Notes under the pieces: model-generated
Databases searched by the model: none
Told to the model about the DNA's origin: nothing
The model's input: the letters and a program-made list of their open reading frames with translations, nothing else
Assembly: GCF_014837245.1 (NCBI RefSeq)
Contig: NZ_JACYFU010000001.1
Location: 1,054,001 to 1,118,000 of the forward strand
DNA length: 64,000 nucleotides
Source of the DNA: Devosia oryzisoli
Lineage (GTDB): Bacteria > Pseudomonadota > Alphaproteobacteria > Rhizobiales > Devosiaceae
Direction: 5' to 3'
Shown: positions 35,316 to 44,531 of the stretch, piece after piece
Layout of the letters: the number at the start of each line of letters is the position of its first letter
Position numbering within the stretch: the first letter of the stretch is position 1
Made by a program: the position numbers and the translations under genes

Positions 35316-36551
35316 TCAGGCAGGCCGCCGGTATTGGTAGATCCCGACGTCAATCGAGCCCTCCGTGAAGCCTGCTTCGCAATAGCTCAGGTAGTAGATC
35401 CACTTGCGCTTGAAGTGTTCATCGTAGCCGAGCGGCGCAATCATGGGCCACCGCTCGAGGAACCGTTCGCGCCAGAGTTTCAGCGTTTTGGCGTAGCTGA
35501 GACGGAAGGTTTCCACGTTCTCCAATACCAGGCCATTTTTCTCACCGAACTCCCGCATCACGGTCTTGGTGAGCAGCATCCCGCCGGGGAAAATGTAGCG
35601 CTGGATGAAATCGGGGCCGCTGCGATATCCGTCGAAGTCGGACTCGTCGATGGTTATGGCCTGGATAGCCGCGGTGCCACCGGGCTTGAGGCGGTCGTGC
35701 AGTGTCTGAAAATAGCTGGGCCAATTGTCCTCGCCGACTGCTTCGATCATCTCGATGGACCCGATATGGTCGAACTGACCCTGGGTGTGGCGATAATCTT
35801 CAAACACCAGCTTCGCGTACTGATCGAGGCCTTGCCGCTTAAGGCGCTCCAGGCCAAACTTCAGTTGCTCTGCCGAAAGCGTGATACCGCGCAGATTGGC
35901 CTTATACTCACGAGCCACGGTTTCGGCAAAGCCGCCCCATCCGCAGCCAATTTCCAGGACTGATGACCCTTCGGTGATGCCAGCCATATCCGCAACACGG
36001 CGATACTTCGCCCGCTGTGCCTCTTCCAGACTCTGGTCCCCGGAGGTGAACACCGCCGATGAATACGTCATGGATGGGTCCAGCCACTGACCATAGAAGT
36101 CATTGCCCAGATCATAGTGCTCGGCAATGTTCTTCTTCGAGCCCTCCAGGGTGTTGCGGCGGGACAGATGGTAGTGAAGATCAGAGGCAGCGCGACGAAA
36201 GAAGCCGAGATTGGCTCGCTGCAACGTTTCTCGATTCTGCAGAAAGAAACGGAACAACGCCGTCAGATCATCAACCTCGATGTCGCCGTTCATGTAGGCA
36301 GAGGCGAAGCCAACGGTACCGCGTTGCATCGCCTCATTGAGAACCTTGAAATTGTTGAGACGTAGCACGGCGTGCTCCCCGGTGGTGGGGTTGCCGATTG
36401 TCCGCGTGCGGCCGTTGGGCAGGACGACCGTTACCGCGCCGTGCGGTGGGTTGCCGACCAGGGCGCTGCCGATGCGGTCAACGAGCCACGACGCCAAACG
36501 CGTCCAAGAAGACACACCTGCGTGGGTCTGATCTACGGCAGTCTTTGTCAT
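35316..36551 (-). CDS. cfa: Cyclopropane-fatty-acid synthase-like methyltransferase
   Basis: A 411-aa SAM-dependent enzyme that methylates the double bond of membrane unsaturated fatty acids. Motifs in order: NIAEHYDLGNDFYGQWLDPSMTYSSA, SAM site VLEIGCGWGGFAE, SIEMIEAVG, FIQRYIFPGGML and the catalytic IYYLSYCEAGF. It is last in a minus-strand operon flavoprotein-DUF1365-cfa. In Rhodobacter, Cfa-like proteins and this flavoprotein class are linked to the singlet-oxygen response and to methylated or furan fatty acids, so the product may not be a simple cyclopropane. Confidence 0.92.
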   Translation of the reverse strand: MTKTAVDQTHAGVSSWTRLASWLVDRIGSALVGNPPHGAVTVVLPNGRTRTIGNPTTGEHAVLRLNNFKVLNEAMQRGTVGFASAYMNGDIEVDDLTALFRFFLQNRETLQRANLGFFRRAASDLHYHLSRRNTLEGSKKNIAEHYDLGNDFYGQWLDPSMTYSSAVFTSGDQSLEEAQRAKYRRVADMAGITEGSSVLEIGCGWGGFAETVAREYKANLRGITLSAEQLKFGLERLKRQGLDQYAKLVFEDYRHTQGQFDHIGSIEMIEAVGEDNWPSYFQTLHDRLKPGGTAAIQAITIDESDFDGYRSGPDFIQRYIFPGGMLLTKTVMREFGEKNGLVLENVETFRLSYAKTLKLWRERFLERWPMIAPLGYDEHFKRKWIYYLSYCEAGFTEGSIDVGIYQYRRPA

Positions 36552-36568
36552 AGAGCCAACTGGTCCAA

Positions 36569-37381
36569 CTATCGGGGTAGATGGCGACTGACCTTGGGGC
36601 CTCGCCGAAGTTTCAAGGTTGGCGGCACCCCCTTCAACCAGAGCAGTAACGCCTCCCAGTGGATGCCCGCCACTACTTTAGCGGTCAAAAAGGGATATGC
36701 AAGCAGCAGCTTGACGAGAGTGTGATCGGTGAGCCCGCGCTTCTGACCCCGGAAATAGGCGGAGAGCAGACCACCTTCGCCTGTGCTCAATGTGATGCCC
36801 AAAAAGACTTCCTCTGCCGGCGGACGGATGGAGAACCGGTACTCGCCTTCGAGAGTATTGAAGGGGGAGACATAGAAGGCTTTCGGGCTCGCATGGCGCA
36901 ATGTCTGATCGCTATCGGGCGATACAGGCGCGCAGTAGAAGTGATGCTCGCCAAACGTGTTGGACACCTCATGGACGAGAAACCGGACCACCCCGTCCGC
37001 GTCCTCGCAAAAATAGACGGTAATCGGGTTGAACGCGAAGCCGAAGATGCGCGGATAGGCCAACATCCGCACACGGGTGACGTCGGAGATGCCCGCTGCC
37101 CGCGCTTTCCGGCGAATGAACGCGCCGATACTGGAACCGTCCCGCGGTCCAAAATCCTTCACATACAGCGAAACAAGATTGAACCGGTTCAAGGAGAAGA
37201 GCCGCAATTGCTCATGTAGCGAATCAAGTTGGTCGACATCCACCAACATTGAAAACACGCGGTAGCGCAGCGCGTGCCGTTTGGGTCGCACTCGCTTGTG
37301 TACGACCTCCCCGACATAAAACGCACCGACAGATTGCGCTTCTACTCCGCGGCCCACAGGTGCTGTTCTCCCTCCATCCAA
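36569..37381 (-). CDS. DUF1365 family protein
   Basis: A 270-aa protein with the complete DUF1365 pattern: HKRVRPKRHALRYRVFSMLVDVD, NPITVYFCED, EVSNTFGEHHFYC and the tail VAGIHWEALLLWLKGVP. The biochemical function is unknown, but the family almost always accompanies an amine-oxidase-like flavoprotein and a Cfa-like methyltransferase, as here. The frame from ATG 37381 overlaps the end of the flavoprotein gene by 40 bp; a GTG at 37357 after GGAGGGAG is a possible alternative. Confidence 0.9.
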   Translation of the reverse strand: MDGGRTAPVGRGVEAQSVGAFYVGEVVHKRVRPKRHALRYRVFSMLVDVDQLDSLHEQLRLFSLNRFNLVSLYVKDFGPRDGSSIGAFIRRKARAAGISDVTRVRMLAYPRIFGFAFNPITVYFCEDADGVVRFLVHEVSNTFGEHHFYCAPVSPDSDQTLRHASPKAFYVSPFNTLEGEYRFSIRPPAEEVFLGITLSTGEGGLLSAYFRGQKRGLTDHTLVKLLLAYPFLTAKVVAGIHWEALLLWLKGVPPTLKLRRGPKVSRHLPR

Positions 37382-38676
37382 TTATGCGCGATGCGACCGC
37401 GCGCATCGACAACGGACCAGGGCCGCTCAATCGGCCCAAGTCTTTCCGCCACCTCCAACCCGGCCTGGAGCCCATCTTCATGAAATCCATAGCCCATCCA
37501 GGCACCGGCGAACCAGGTGCGGTTGGTCCCCTGAATCTGCCACAACTCACTCTGGGCGGCGATAGCTCGAGCATCAAATAGCGGGTGCTCGTAATCAACG
37601 GAGGCGTGCACTTTGGCGGGATCGATCTGCCGGTGCGGGTTGAGCGTGACGAAAAGATGTTGCCGGGACGGCAACGGCTGCAAGCGGTTCATCCAGTAGG
37701 TCAGGCTCAGCCCGGCGTCGCCCGCACCCCGCCTGAGATAGTTCCAAGACGACCAAAGATGCTTTCGTCGCGGCATAAAGCGATGATCGCTATGCAGGAC
37801 AGCACGATTGGGCGTGAAGCGGAATGCGGATAGTACGTTTCTTTCGCTTTCGGAGGCGTCGCCCAGAAGCCGCAATGCCTGATCTGCGTGGCAGGCCAGG
37901 ATCACCTGGTCGAAATGCTGGCGCGAACCATCTTCCTGATACACCTCTACGCCCTGCGCGTGCCGATGCACCGCCGTCAGATTGGCATCAGTCACAACGG
38001 TCATGGCGCCGTCTCGCAGGACGGCATCCACATAGTTGCGCGCTCCACCCCTTACGGTCCGCCACACGGGACGACCGCCGACCTGAAGCAGTGAGTGGTT
38101 GGAGAAGAACTTGATGAACGTCCGAGCCGGGAAGTCCAACATCCCTCGCGAGGGCGTCGACCAGATGGCTGCGGACATCGGAAGGATGTGATCTTCGATG
38201 AAGGCGCGCGAGTACCCCTGCTGCGCAAGGAAATCGCCGATCGATACCTCCGGCGAACAGGAGTCGATCTGCCGTTCCGCCTCGCGGAAAAACCGCATGA
38301 TGTCCTTGACCAGGGTCCAGTGCTCGAGCCTGACGATGTTGCGGCGCTGGCCGAAGAGCCCAGCCAGATGGCGGCCGGAATACTCCATGCGGCCTTCATC
38401 CACAGATACCGCGAAGCTCATGCAGGAAGGCGTCGTCTCCACGCCGAGATGCTCAAAGAAAGCGGTAAGGTTGGGGTAGTTCTTCTCGTTGTAGACGATA
38501 AAGCCCGTGTCCACCGGCACCCGGCCGTCGGGCATATCGACTGTCACCGTGTTGGTGTGACCGCCGACGCGGCCAGCCTTTTCGAACAGAGTAACCTTGT
38601 GCGTCTTCGACAAAAGCCATGCTGCCGAAAGTCCAGAAATTCCTGAACCGATAACGGCGATGCTGGAGGCTGTCAT
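37342..38676 (-). CDS. NAD(P)/FAD-dependent oxidoreductase (amine-oxidase-like)
   Basis: A 444-aa flavoprotein. The dinucleotide-binding start is SSIAVIGSGISGLSAAWLL, then GRVGGHTNTVTV and VDTGFIVYNEKNYPNL, which identify the family next to DUF1365 genes in RpoE/ChrR regulons. The C-terminal FAD contact is FAGAWMGYGFHEDGLQAG. It is the first gene of a three-gene operon and has a promoter-like TGATCT/GTACAA pair about 30-60 bp ahead. Related Rhodobacter proteins take part in modifying unsaturated fatty acids; a desaturase or oxidase role is plausible. Confidence 0.9.
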   Translation of the reverse strand: MTASSIAVIGSGISGLSAAWLLSKTHKVTLFEKAGRVGGHTNTVTVDMPDGRVPVDTGFIVYNEKNYPNLTAFFEHLGVETTPSCMSFAVSVDEGRMEYSGRHLAGLFGQRRNIVRLEHWTLVKDIMRFFREAERQIDSCSPEVSIGDFLAQQGYSRAFIEDHILPMSAAIWSTPSRGMLDFPARTFIKFFSNHSLLQVGGRPVWRTVRGGARNYVDAVLRDGAMTVVTDANLTAVHRHAQGVEVYQEDGSRQHFDQVILACHADQALRLLGDASESERNVLSAFRFTPNRAVLHSDHRFMPRRKHLWSSWNYLRRGAGDAGLSLTYWMNRLQPLPSRQHLFVTLNPHRQIDPAKVHASVDYEHPLFDARAIAAQSELWQIQGTNRTWFAGAWMGYGFHEDGLQAGLEVAERLGPIERPWSVVDARGRIAHNWMEGEQHLWAAE

Positions 38677-38705
38677 GGTATGGTCGTACTCCGCTTGATT
38701 TAGGC

Positions 38706-38734
38706 TTGTACGAGGCCAGGTACGGAACAGATCA
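38706..38734 (-). promoter_or_regulatory. Putative ECF-type promoter of the flavoprotein operon
   Basis: On the minus strand, TGATCT (38729-38734) and GTACAA (38706-38711) are separated by 17 bp. The pair closely matches the one before the ECF sigma gene (TGATCT, 18 bp, GTATAA), suggesting the facing operon is controlled by that sigma factor. Confidence 0.55.
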
Positions 38735-38760
38735 GGTTGATGTTTCGCCGCTTTTCGCCG

Positions 38761-40548
38761 TCAGCGAGAGGGACGGGCGAGGTCGGAGAGGCGAAATTGC
38801 ACCTGCTCTCTCCCTTGGTAATGATCCAAGCTGAGGCCGCCGGCAAAGTGCAGTGGCTGATCGGCTTCGCGCATCAGCACGTCCCCTAAGGGCGTTCCGG
38901 CGGCCCTGAAGGCAATTGCCTTGATACGCGCCCCGTCGTCCGACGCCAGGCTGAAGCTGATATGGTTCTTGCCTACGATCTGAGGGAATCGAGCGCGGTG
39001 CATTGGGAAAGCGAAAACAGGGGTGGCATTGCCCGAGCCGTACGGACCGGCCTTCTCGATTTGATGGAGAAGCTCCACATTCGCACCGCGCGCCGTAATG
39101 GCTGCGTCTATCTTGAGAGCCGTAACGGCGCGAGCTGCCGTTACCTGGTCGGCCAAGGCCTCCCAAAGGAAGGCACGGAAGGCGCCCAGGTCTCCGGGCT
39201 TCAGACTCGCGCCCGCGGCCATTGCATGCCCGCCGCCCTTGGGTATTAGCCCGGCCTCGACGGCCTCTATGACGGCGCGTCCAAGGTCAACGCCCGGAAT
39301 CGAGCGACCCGAGCCAGTGCCCGTGCCGTCTGGGTGAAGCGCAATGGCAAAGCTGGGACGCTCGAACCGCTCCTTGAGCCGGGCAGCGACGAGACCAACA
39401 ATGCCTGGATGCCAATTTGCAGAGGCGAGCACCAGCACCGGAGGCCCCTCCCCACCGCCGATCTCAGCTTCCGCCACGGCGCAGGCCTCCTCCACCGCCT
39501 CGACCTCGATGCGCTGGCGCTCCCCGTTGAGCTCATCCAGTTGGGCGGCGATCACCATGGCCTGGTGCTCATCATCGAGCGTGAGAAGTCGGGTTCCGAG
39601 GGCCGCGTCGCCGATGCGCCCGCCGGCGTTGATACGGGGGCCTATCAGAAAGCCGAGGTGGTAAGGATTGATGGGGCCATTGATGCGCGCGGCCAAGCTC
39701 AGCGCCGAAAGGCCTGGTTTCCTGCCCTGACGCGCCACCTCGAGTCCCCGAACCACGAAGGCACGATTGAGGCCTGCAAGGGGAACCACATCGCAGACAG
39801 TGGCGAGAGCCACGAGATCAAGAAGAGCCATGAGGTCTGGCAGTCCGGTGTCGCCGCGCAACCTGAGCGCTCGATTAACGGCCACGAGTACCATGAAGGT
39901 GACCCCTGCAGCGCACAGATAGCCGAGACCGGAAATGTCGTCGGGTCGGTTGGGATTGACCAGCGCGGAGGCTGGAGGCAGGTCATGGTCTGACAGGTGG
40001 TGGTCGATCACCAGAACATCGACGCCTCGCGCCCGAGCGTGGGCGATCGGACCGTCACTGGTGGTGCCGCAATCGAGCGTGATGACGAGGCTGGCGCCGT
40101 TGTCGATCAGCTTGTCCATGGCGCCCACGTTCGGTCCATATCCTTCGAAGATTCGGTCGGGGATATAGACTTCCGGTTCAATGCCAAAATGGCGCAGGAA
40201 ACGGACCATAAGGGCGCAGGAGCAGGCACCGTCGACGTCATAGTCACCAAACAGGGCGACCTGCTCACTGTCGGCGATGCCTTTAGCGAGTCGCTCCGAC
40301 AGCTTGTCCATATCTGTGAGTGTCGACGGGTCGGGCATGAGCGTGCGGATCGTCGGCTCCAGCCAGGTTGCCGCATCCTCCAGCGTGACCCCTCGACCCG
40401 CCATGATCCGTGCAAGAATGTCCGGCACACCCGAGCGTTGGCTGATCGCTGTCGCGTTGCGTGCGGCCGCTCCGTCGAGACGATCGGTCCAGGACCGCCC
40501 GGTTGCGGAGCGGCTGACGTCGAGGAACGGGCGCGGCTGTTCAGGCAT
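38761..40548 (-). CDS. recJ: Single-stranded-DNA-specific exonuclease RecJ
   Basis: A 595-aa 5'-3' exonuclease used in recombination and mismatch repair. The DHH phosphoesterase motifs are present: FGDYDVDGACS, TLDCGTTSDGP, VIDHHLSD and GPRINAGGRIGDA; the DHHA1 domain has PKGGGHAMAAG, and the C-terminal OB domain ends QVQFRLSDLARPSR. Size is typical. The usual alphaproteobacterial neighbour order glpX-recJ, seen here, supports the call. Confidence 0.95.
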   Translation of the reverse strand: MPEQPRPFLDVSRSATGRSWTDRLDGAAARNATAISQRSGVPDILARIMAGRGVTLEDAATWLEPTIRTLMPDPSTLTDMDKLSERLAKGIADSEQVALFGDYDVDGACSCALMVRFLRHFGIEPEVYIPDRIFEGYGPNVGAMDKLIDNGASLVITLDCGTTSDGPIAHARARGVDVLVIDHHLSDHDLPPASALVNPNRPDDISGLGYLCAAGVTFMVLVAVNRALRLRGDTGLPDLMALLDLVALATVCDVVPLAGLNRAFVVRGLEVARQGRKPGLSALSLAARINGPINPYHLGFLIGPRINAGGRIGDAALGTRLLTLDDEHQAMVIAAQLDELNGERQRIEVEAVEEACAVAEAEIGGGEGPPVLVLASANWHPGIVGLVAARLKERFERPSFAIALHPDGTGTGSGRSIPGVDLGRAVIEAVEAGLIPKGGGHAMAAGASLKPGDLGAFRAFLWEALADQVTAARAVTALKIDAAITARGANVELLHQIEKAGPYGSGNATPVFAFPMHRARFPQIVGKNHISFSLASDDGARIKAIAFRAAGTPLGDVLMREADQPLHFAGGLSLDHYQGREQVQFRLSDLARPSR

Positions 40549-40596
40549 GAGCCAGCGTTATGAGATTTGGCCAGATCAAGGAAGCCCCTGCCAGCG

Positions 40597-41583
40597 TTAT
40601 CGAGCGTGACGGGCGCGAATCCAGCGCACGGTCTGGCTCCACGAGCGCATGACGATGGTGCTGGTTTCCACGGTCGTCCGGCGGAGTTTCACGCCCTCTA
40701 GCAGGGTTCCGTCGGTCACCCCCGTCGCCGCGAACAGGACGTCGCCCGAGGCGAGATCGGAGAGAGCATATATGCGATTGGGGTCAGTGATCCCCATCTC
40801 CTGCGCGCGCGATCGCTTGGCCGGCGTATCGAGGATCAGCTTGCCCTGCATGTGCCCACCGATGCAGCGCAACGCGGCCGCAGCGAGCACACCTTCAGGC
40901 GCGCCGCCCGAACCAAGATAGATGTCGACGCCGGTATCCGCGGTGTTCACGGCGTGAATGACGCCTGCGATGTCGCCGTCGCTCAGGAGTTTCACCGCCA
41001 CGCCCGCTGTCCGCAATTCCTCGATCAGGCCAGCGTGCCGCGGCCTGTCGAGGACAATGGCGGTGATCTCGGATAGCGGAACGCCTTTCGCCTTGGCCAA
41101 GGCCTGCACGTTTTCTGTCGCGGACCATTCGACATGGACGGTCTCGGCCGAGTACTCGGCCCCGATGGCGATCTTGTGCATGTAGACGTTGCGAGCGACA
41201 TTCAGGAGGCGGCCGCGTTCGGCCATGGCCAGTACGACGATCGAGTCAGGCTGGTTCTTGGCGCAAAGGGTTACGCCTTCGAGGGGGTCGACGGCGATAT
41301 CGACCTCAGGCCCCTGCCCCGTGCCAACGCTCTGACCGACAAAGAGGTCATCGCACTCGAATTCTTCGCCTTCACCAATGACGATACGGCCATTGATGCC
41401 GACGCGGGCCAGTTCGCGCATCATCATCTGAACTGCAGCGCCATCCGCGGCCTGTTCGTTGCCCTTGCCGCGCCACTGCGCGGCGGCGATGGCCGCGCTT
41501 TCGGTCACGCGCACCATCTCAAGCGTCAACGTGCGATGCAGATTAGCCGGTGTCTTCTCCGTCTCGATCTTGCTGAGCCTCAT
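40597..41583 (-). CDS. glpX: Class II fructose-1,6-bisphosphatase
   Basis: A 328-aa enzyme of gluconeogenesis. Family motifs are RVTESAAIAAAQWRGKGNE, the metal/phosphate site VIGEGEEFE, DIAVDPLEGVTLCA and GSGGAPEGVLAAAALRC. ATG 41583 follows GAGGGA; the longer frame from 41607 is not needed. It lies in a compact minus-strand row hom-glpX-recJ, 29 bp after hom, an order widespread in Rhizobiales. Confidence 0.95.
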   Translation of the reverse strand: MRLSKIETEKTPANLHRTLTLEMVRVTESAAIAAAQWRGKGNEQAADGAAVQMMMRELARVGINGRIVIGEGEEFECDDLFVGQSVGTGQGPEVDIAVDPLEGVTLCAKNQPDSIVVLAMAERGRLLNVARNVYMHKIAIGAEYSAETVHVEWSATENVQALAKAKGVPLSEITAIVLDRPRHAGLIEELRTAGVAVKLLSDGDIAGVIHAVNTADTGVDIYLGSGGAPEGVLAAAALRCIGGHMQGKLILDTPAKRSRAQEMGITDPNRIYALSDLASGDVLFAATGVTDGTLLEGVKLRRTTVETSTIVMRSWSQTVRWIRARHAR

Positions 41584-41612
41584 GGTCCCTCGCGGGCTGC
41601 ACCCCAATGGGG

Positions 41613-43121
41613 CTACAGCGTTTCGATACGGATCAGTTGCGGCTCTCCGACAATGAAGCCGTCCGCCGCAATCTGCCCTAGCGCGTCCCGCACCGCCGAT
41701 TCCAGAGTGCGCTGCGTGATCATCACCACGGTGCGGGTCGGCGATCCATCCGGCGCCACCGCTTTCGCACCTAAATCCGACCGCTGGATGACAGAATCAA
41801 TGGAAATGGCCTTTTCGCCCATACGCGTCGCGATGGCAGCAAGGGCGCCGGGCACGTCCTTGGCACTGAGGCGGATGTAATATCCGCCCTCATGCGCGCG
41901 GGCAGGCGCTTCATGATAGGGTAGAAGCTCCTCGCTCGGGACGCCCAGCGGCGGGACGCGCGTGCCTCGCGCGATATCCAGGATGTCTGACAGGACGGAC
42001 GACGCTGTCGGGGGACCCCCGGCGCCCGGTCCCGCAAGCAGGAGTTCATGCACGTGATCAGTCTCTAGGGCGACCGCGTTCATCACTCCATCTACCCCGG
42101 CGATGGCGCTGCCTTTGGGGACAAAGGTCGGATGCACACGCTGCTCGATCCCGTTCTCGGTGCGCTCGGCAATGCCCAGAAGCTTGATCTTGTACCCGAG
42201 TTCGGCGGCAACCTGGATGTCATGCTGGCTGATCGTGGAAATGCCTTCCACCCGCATGCGATCGGTTGCGATTTCGTAGCCGAAGCAAAGGGTCGCAAGG
42301 ATGGCGAGCTTGTGCGCTGTGTCGAAGCCTTCAACATCGAAGGTGGGATCGGCTTCGGCATAGCCCAAAGCCTGAGCGTCCTTGAGGCAATCCCCAAAGG
42401 AAATGCCCTCATTGCCCATCCGGGTGAGGATATAGTTGCAGGTGCCGTTCATGATGCCGAACACCCTAGCGATACGGGCGGAACCTAGTCCTTCGCGCAA
42501 GGTCTTGATGACGGGTATGCCGCCGGCCACGGCCGCTTCGAAACCCAATTGAGCGCCGGACTCTTCAGCCATACGCGCCAAGGTCAACCCATGCTTGGCT
42601 AGAAGCGCCTTGTTGGCCGTCACCACCGGCCGCCCCATTTCCAGGGCGGCCTTGACTGCCGCCAAGGCCGGGCCGTCTTCCCCGCCGATCAGTTCCACGA
42701 AGAGATCGATACCGTCCCATTTCGCCAGCGCTACCGGATCATCGAACCAGGCCAAGCCCGAGATATCAATGCCGCGGTCCCTTGAGCGCGATCGCGCTGC
42801 CACCGCTACGACCTCAAGCTGACGACCAAGCTTCTTCGTCAGCTCCGGAGCATCCTTTTGCAGGATGCGGACCAGCGTCGCGCCCACATTGCCCAAGCCG
42901 GCCACGCCGATCCGGAGCGGCGCCAACTGCTCGGTTTCACCGAATTCACCCATCGCCTTCAGAATGCGGGCGCGGGTCTCTGACCGGGGTTCACGGCCAT
43001 CCCGGAGATCGAAGACAAACAGCGGATCACCGGCGACGATCCGGCCAAAGCGGGTCGGTGTCCAGCCTCGGCTGGCAATGAAGGATTCGACGGCTTGGCG
43101 GAAGGACTGGATATCGCTCAT
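41613..43121 (-). CDS. hom: Homoserine dehydrogenase with an N-terminal extra domain
   Basis: A 502-aa protein. Residues from about 66 on are a complete homoserine dehydrogenase: LRIGVAGLGNVGATLVRIL, VVTANKALLAKHG, the catalytic GIMNGTCNYILTRM, DPTFDVEGFDTAHKLAIL and a C-terminal ACT domain (GGYYIRLSAKDVPGALAAIA). It makes homoserine for Thr and Met synthesis. The first ~60 residues are unusual: SFIASRGWTPTRFGRIVAG, DPLFVFDLRDGREPR and TRARILKAM resemble a small helix-turn-helix-like protein normally encoded alone in Hyphomicrobiales. The frame is open throughout, and the only later ATG (42953) has AAGG only 2 bases ahead, so a fused product is likely. Confidence 0.92.
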   Translation of the reverse strand: MSDIQSFRQAVESFIASRGWTPTRFGRIVAGDPLFVFDLRDGREPRSETRARILKAMGEFGETEQLAPLRIGVAGLGNVGATLVRILQKDAPELTKKLGRQLEVVAVAARSRSRDRGIDISGLAWFDDPVALAKWDGIDLFVELIGGEDGPALAAVKAALEMGRPVVTANKALLAKHGLTLARMAEESGAQLGFEAAVAGGIPVIKTLREGLGSARIARVFGIMNGTCNYILTRMGNEGISFGDCLKDAQALGYAEADPTFDVEGFDTAHKLAILATLCFGYEIATDRMRVEGISTISQHDIQVAAELGYKIKLLGIAERTENGIEQRVHPTFVPKGSAIAGVDGVMNAVALETDHVHELLLAGPGAGGPPTASSVLSDILDIARGTRVPPLGVPSEELLPYHEAPARAHEGGYYIRLSAKDVPGALAAIATRMGEKAISIDSVIQRSDLGAKAVAPDGSPTRTVVMITQRTLESAVRDALGQIAADGFIVGEPQLIRIETL

Positions 43122-43319
43122 GATGAGGCGACATGTGCATAGGAATTTGCCTAGCCGTCAATAGGAGACGGTGGCCCTAAGCGCGGACCTTCAGAACTTT
43201 CCAGGTCTGCCGGCCGCTTCGCCTTGAGCATCGAAGCGACCAAGGATGCGGACGCTTGTTTAAGCGACCGCAATTCCCGAGTGGACAGCGATACAAGCGC
43301 TGGTGTGGTCCCGCGGCAA

Positions 43320-44531
43320 TCAGGCCTTGAGCGGCACGACGTTGCCCTGTCCGGCCTTCGCGCCCAACAGCTTCTTGACGTTGCGGGCAGCCTGACGGAT
43401 GCGCTGCTCGTTTTCGACGAACGCCAGCCGCACGTACTGGTCGCCATACTCGCCGAAGCCGACGCCCGGAGCCACAGCGACACCCGTTTCCTGGATCAGC
43501 AGCTTGGCAAACTCAAGAGACCCCAGGTGAGCGAACTGCGGCGGGATCGGCGCCCAGGCAAACATGGTTGCCTTGGGGACGGGGATGGTCCAGCCGGAGC
43601 GGCCGAAGCTTTCGACCATGACATCACGGCGGTACTTGTAGATATCCCGAACCTCCTGGATCACCTCGTCTGATCCGTTGAGAGCGGCCACTGCTGCAAC
43701 CTGAATGGGCGTGAACGCACCATAGTCGAGGTAAGACTTGACGCGCGCCAATGCAGCAATCAGCCGTTCGTTGCCGACCGCAAATCCGACGCGCCAGCCG
43801 GGCATCGAGTAGGTCTTGGACATCGAAGTAAACTCGACGGCGACGTCCATAGCGCCTGGAACCTGGAGGATGGAAGGCGGCGGGGCGTCGTCGAAGAAGA
43901 TTTCGGCATAGGCCAGGTCGGACAGAATGAAGATGCCGTTGGCCTTACAGTACTTGACGACCTCGGCGTAGAAATCGAGATCGGCAGTGTAGGCCGTGGG
44001 GTTGGCCGGGTAGTTGAGAACCAGCGCGATCGGCTTGGGAATCGAATGCCGCACAGCCCGATCGAGCGAACGCAGGAAATCCTCGTTCGGATCGGCAGGC
44101 ATCGACCGCACCACGCCGCCCGACATGATGAAGCCGAACGAGTGGATCGGATAGGTCGGATTGGGCACCAACACCACATCGCCGGGCGCCGTGATTGCCT
44201 GCGCCATGTTGGCGAAGCCCTCCTTGGAGCCTAATGTCGCTACAACCTGCGTATCGGGGTTCAATTTCACGCCGAAGCGGCGGCCATAGTAGCTGGCCTG
44301 AGCCTTTCGAAGACCAGGGATGCCGCGCGAGGTGGAGTAGCGGTGCGTGCGGGGGTCCAGCACCGTCTCCTTGAGCTTGTTGACGATGTGCTCGGGCGTC
44401 GGCAGATCGGGGTTGCCCATGCCCAGGTCGATGATGTCCACGCCGTTGGCCCGCGCCCGTGCTTTGATCGGGTTGATGTGTTCGAACACATAGGGCGGCA
44501 GGCGGCGAATGCTGTGGAAGTCTTCGGTCAT
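43320..44531 (-). CDS. alaC: Alanine-synthesising aminotransferase (AlaC-like)
   Basis: A 403-aa class I/II PLP aminotransferase. The start FHSIRRLPPYVFEHINPIK and IDLGMGNPDLPTP are typical of AlaC/YfdZ-type enzymes that transfer an amino group to pyruvate; the PLP lysine lies in SMSKTYSMPGWRVGF and the substrate arginine in YVRLAFVENEQRIRQA. ATG 44531 sits 6 bases after GAGG; the frame could extend to 44591. It precedes hom on the same strand with a 198-bp spacer, a pairing common in alphaproteobacteria and consistent with amino-acid synthesis. Confidence 0.9.
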   Translation of the reverse strand: MTEDFHSIRRLPPYVFEHINPIKARARANGVDIIDLGMGNPDLPTPEHIVNKLKETVLDPRTHRYSTSRGIPGLRKAQASYYGRRFGVKLNPDTQVVATLGSKEGFANMAQAITAPGDVVLVPNPTYPIHSFGFIMSGGVVRSMPADPNEDFLRSLDRAVRHSIPKPIALVLNYPANPTAYTADLDFYAEVVKYCKANGIFILSDLAYAEIFFDDAPPPSILQVPGAMDVAVEFTSMSKTYSMPGWRVGFAVGNERLIAALARVKSYLDYGAFTPIQVAAVAALNGSDEVIQEVRDIYKYRRDVMVESFGRSGWTIPVPKATMFAWAPIPPQFAHLGSLEFAKLLIQETGVAVAPGVGFGEYGDQYVRLAFVENEQRIRQAARNVKKLLGAKAGQGNVVPLKA

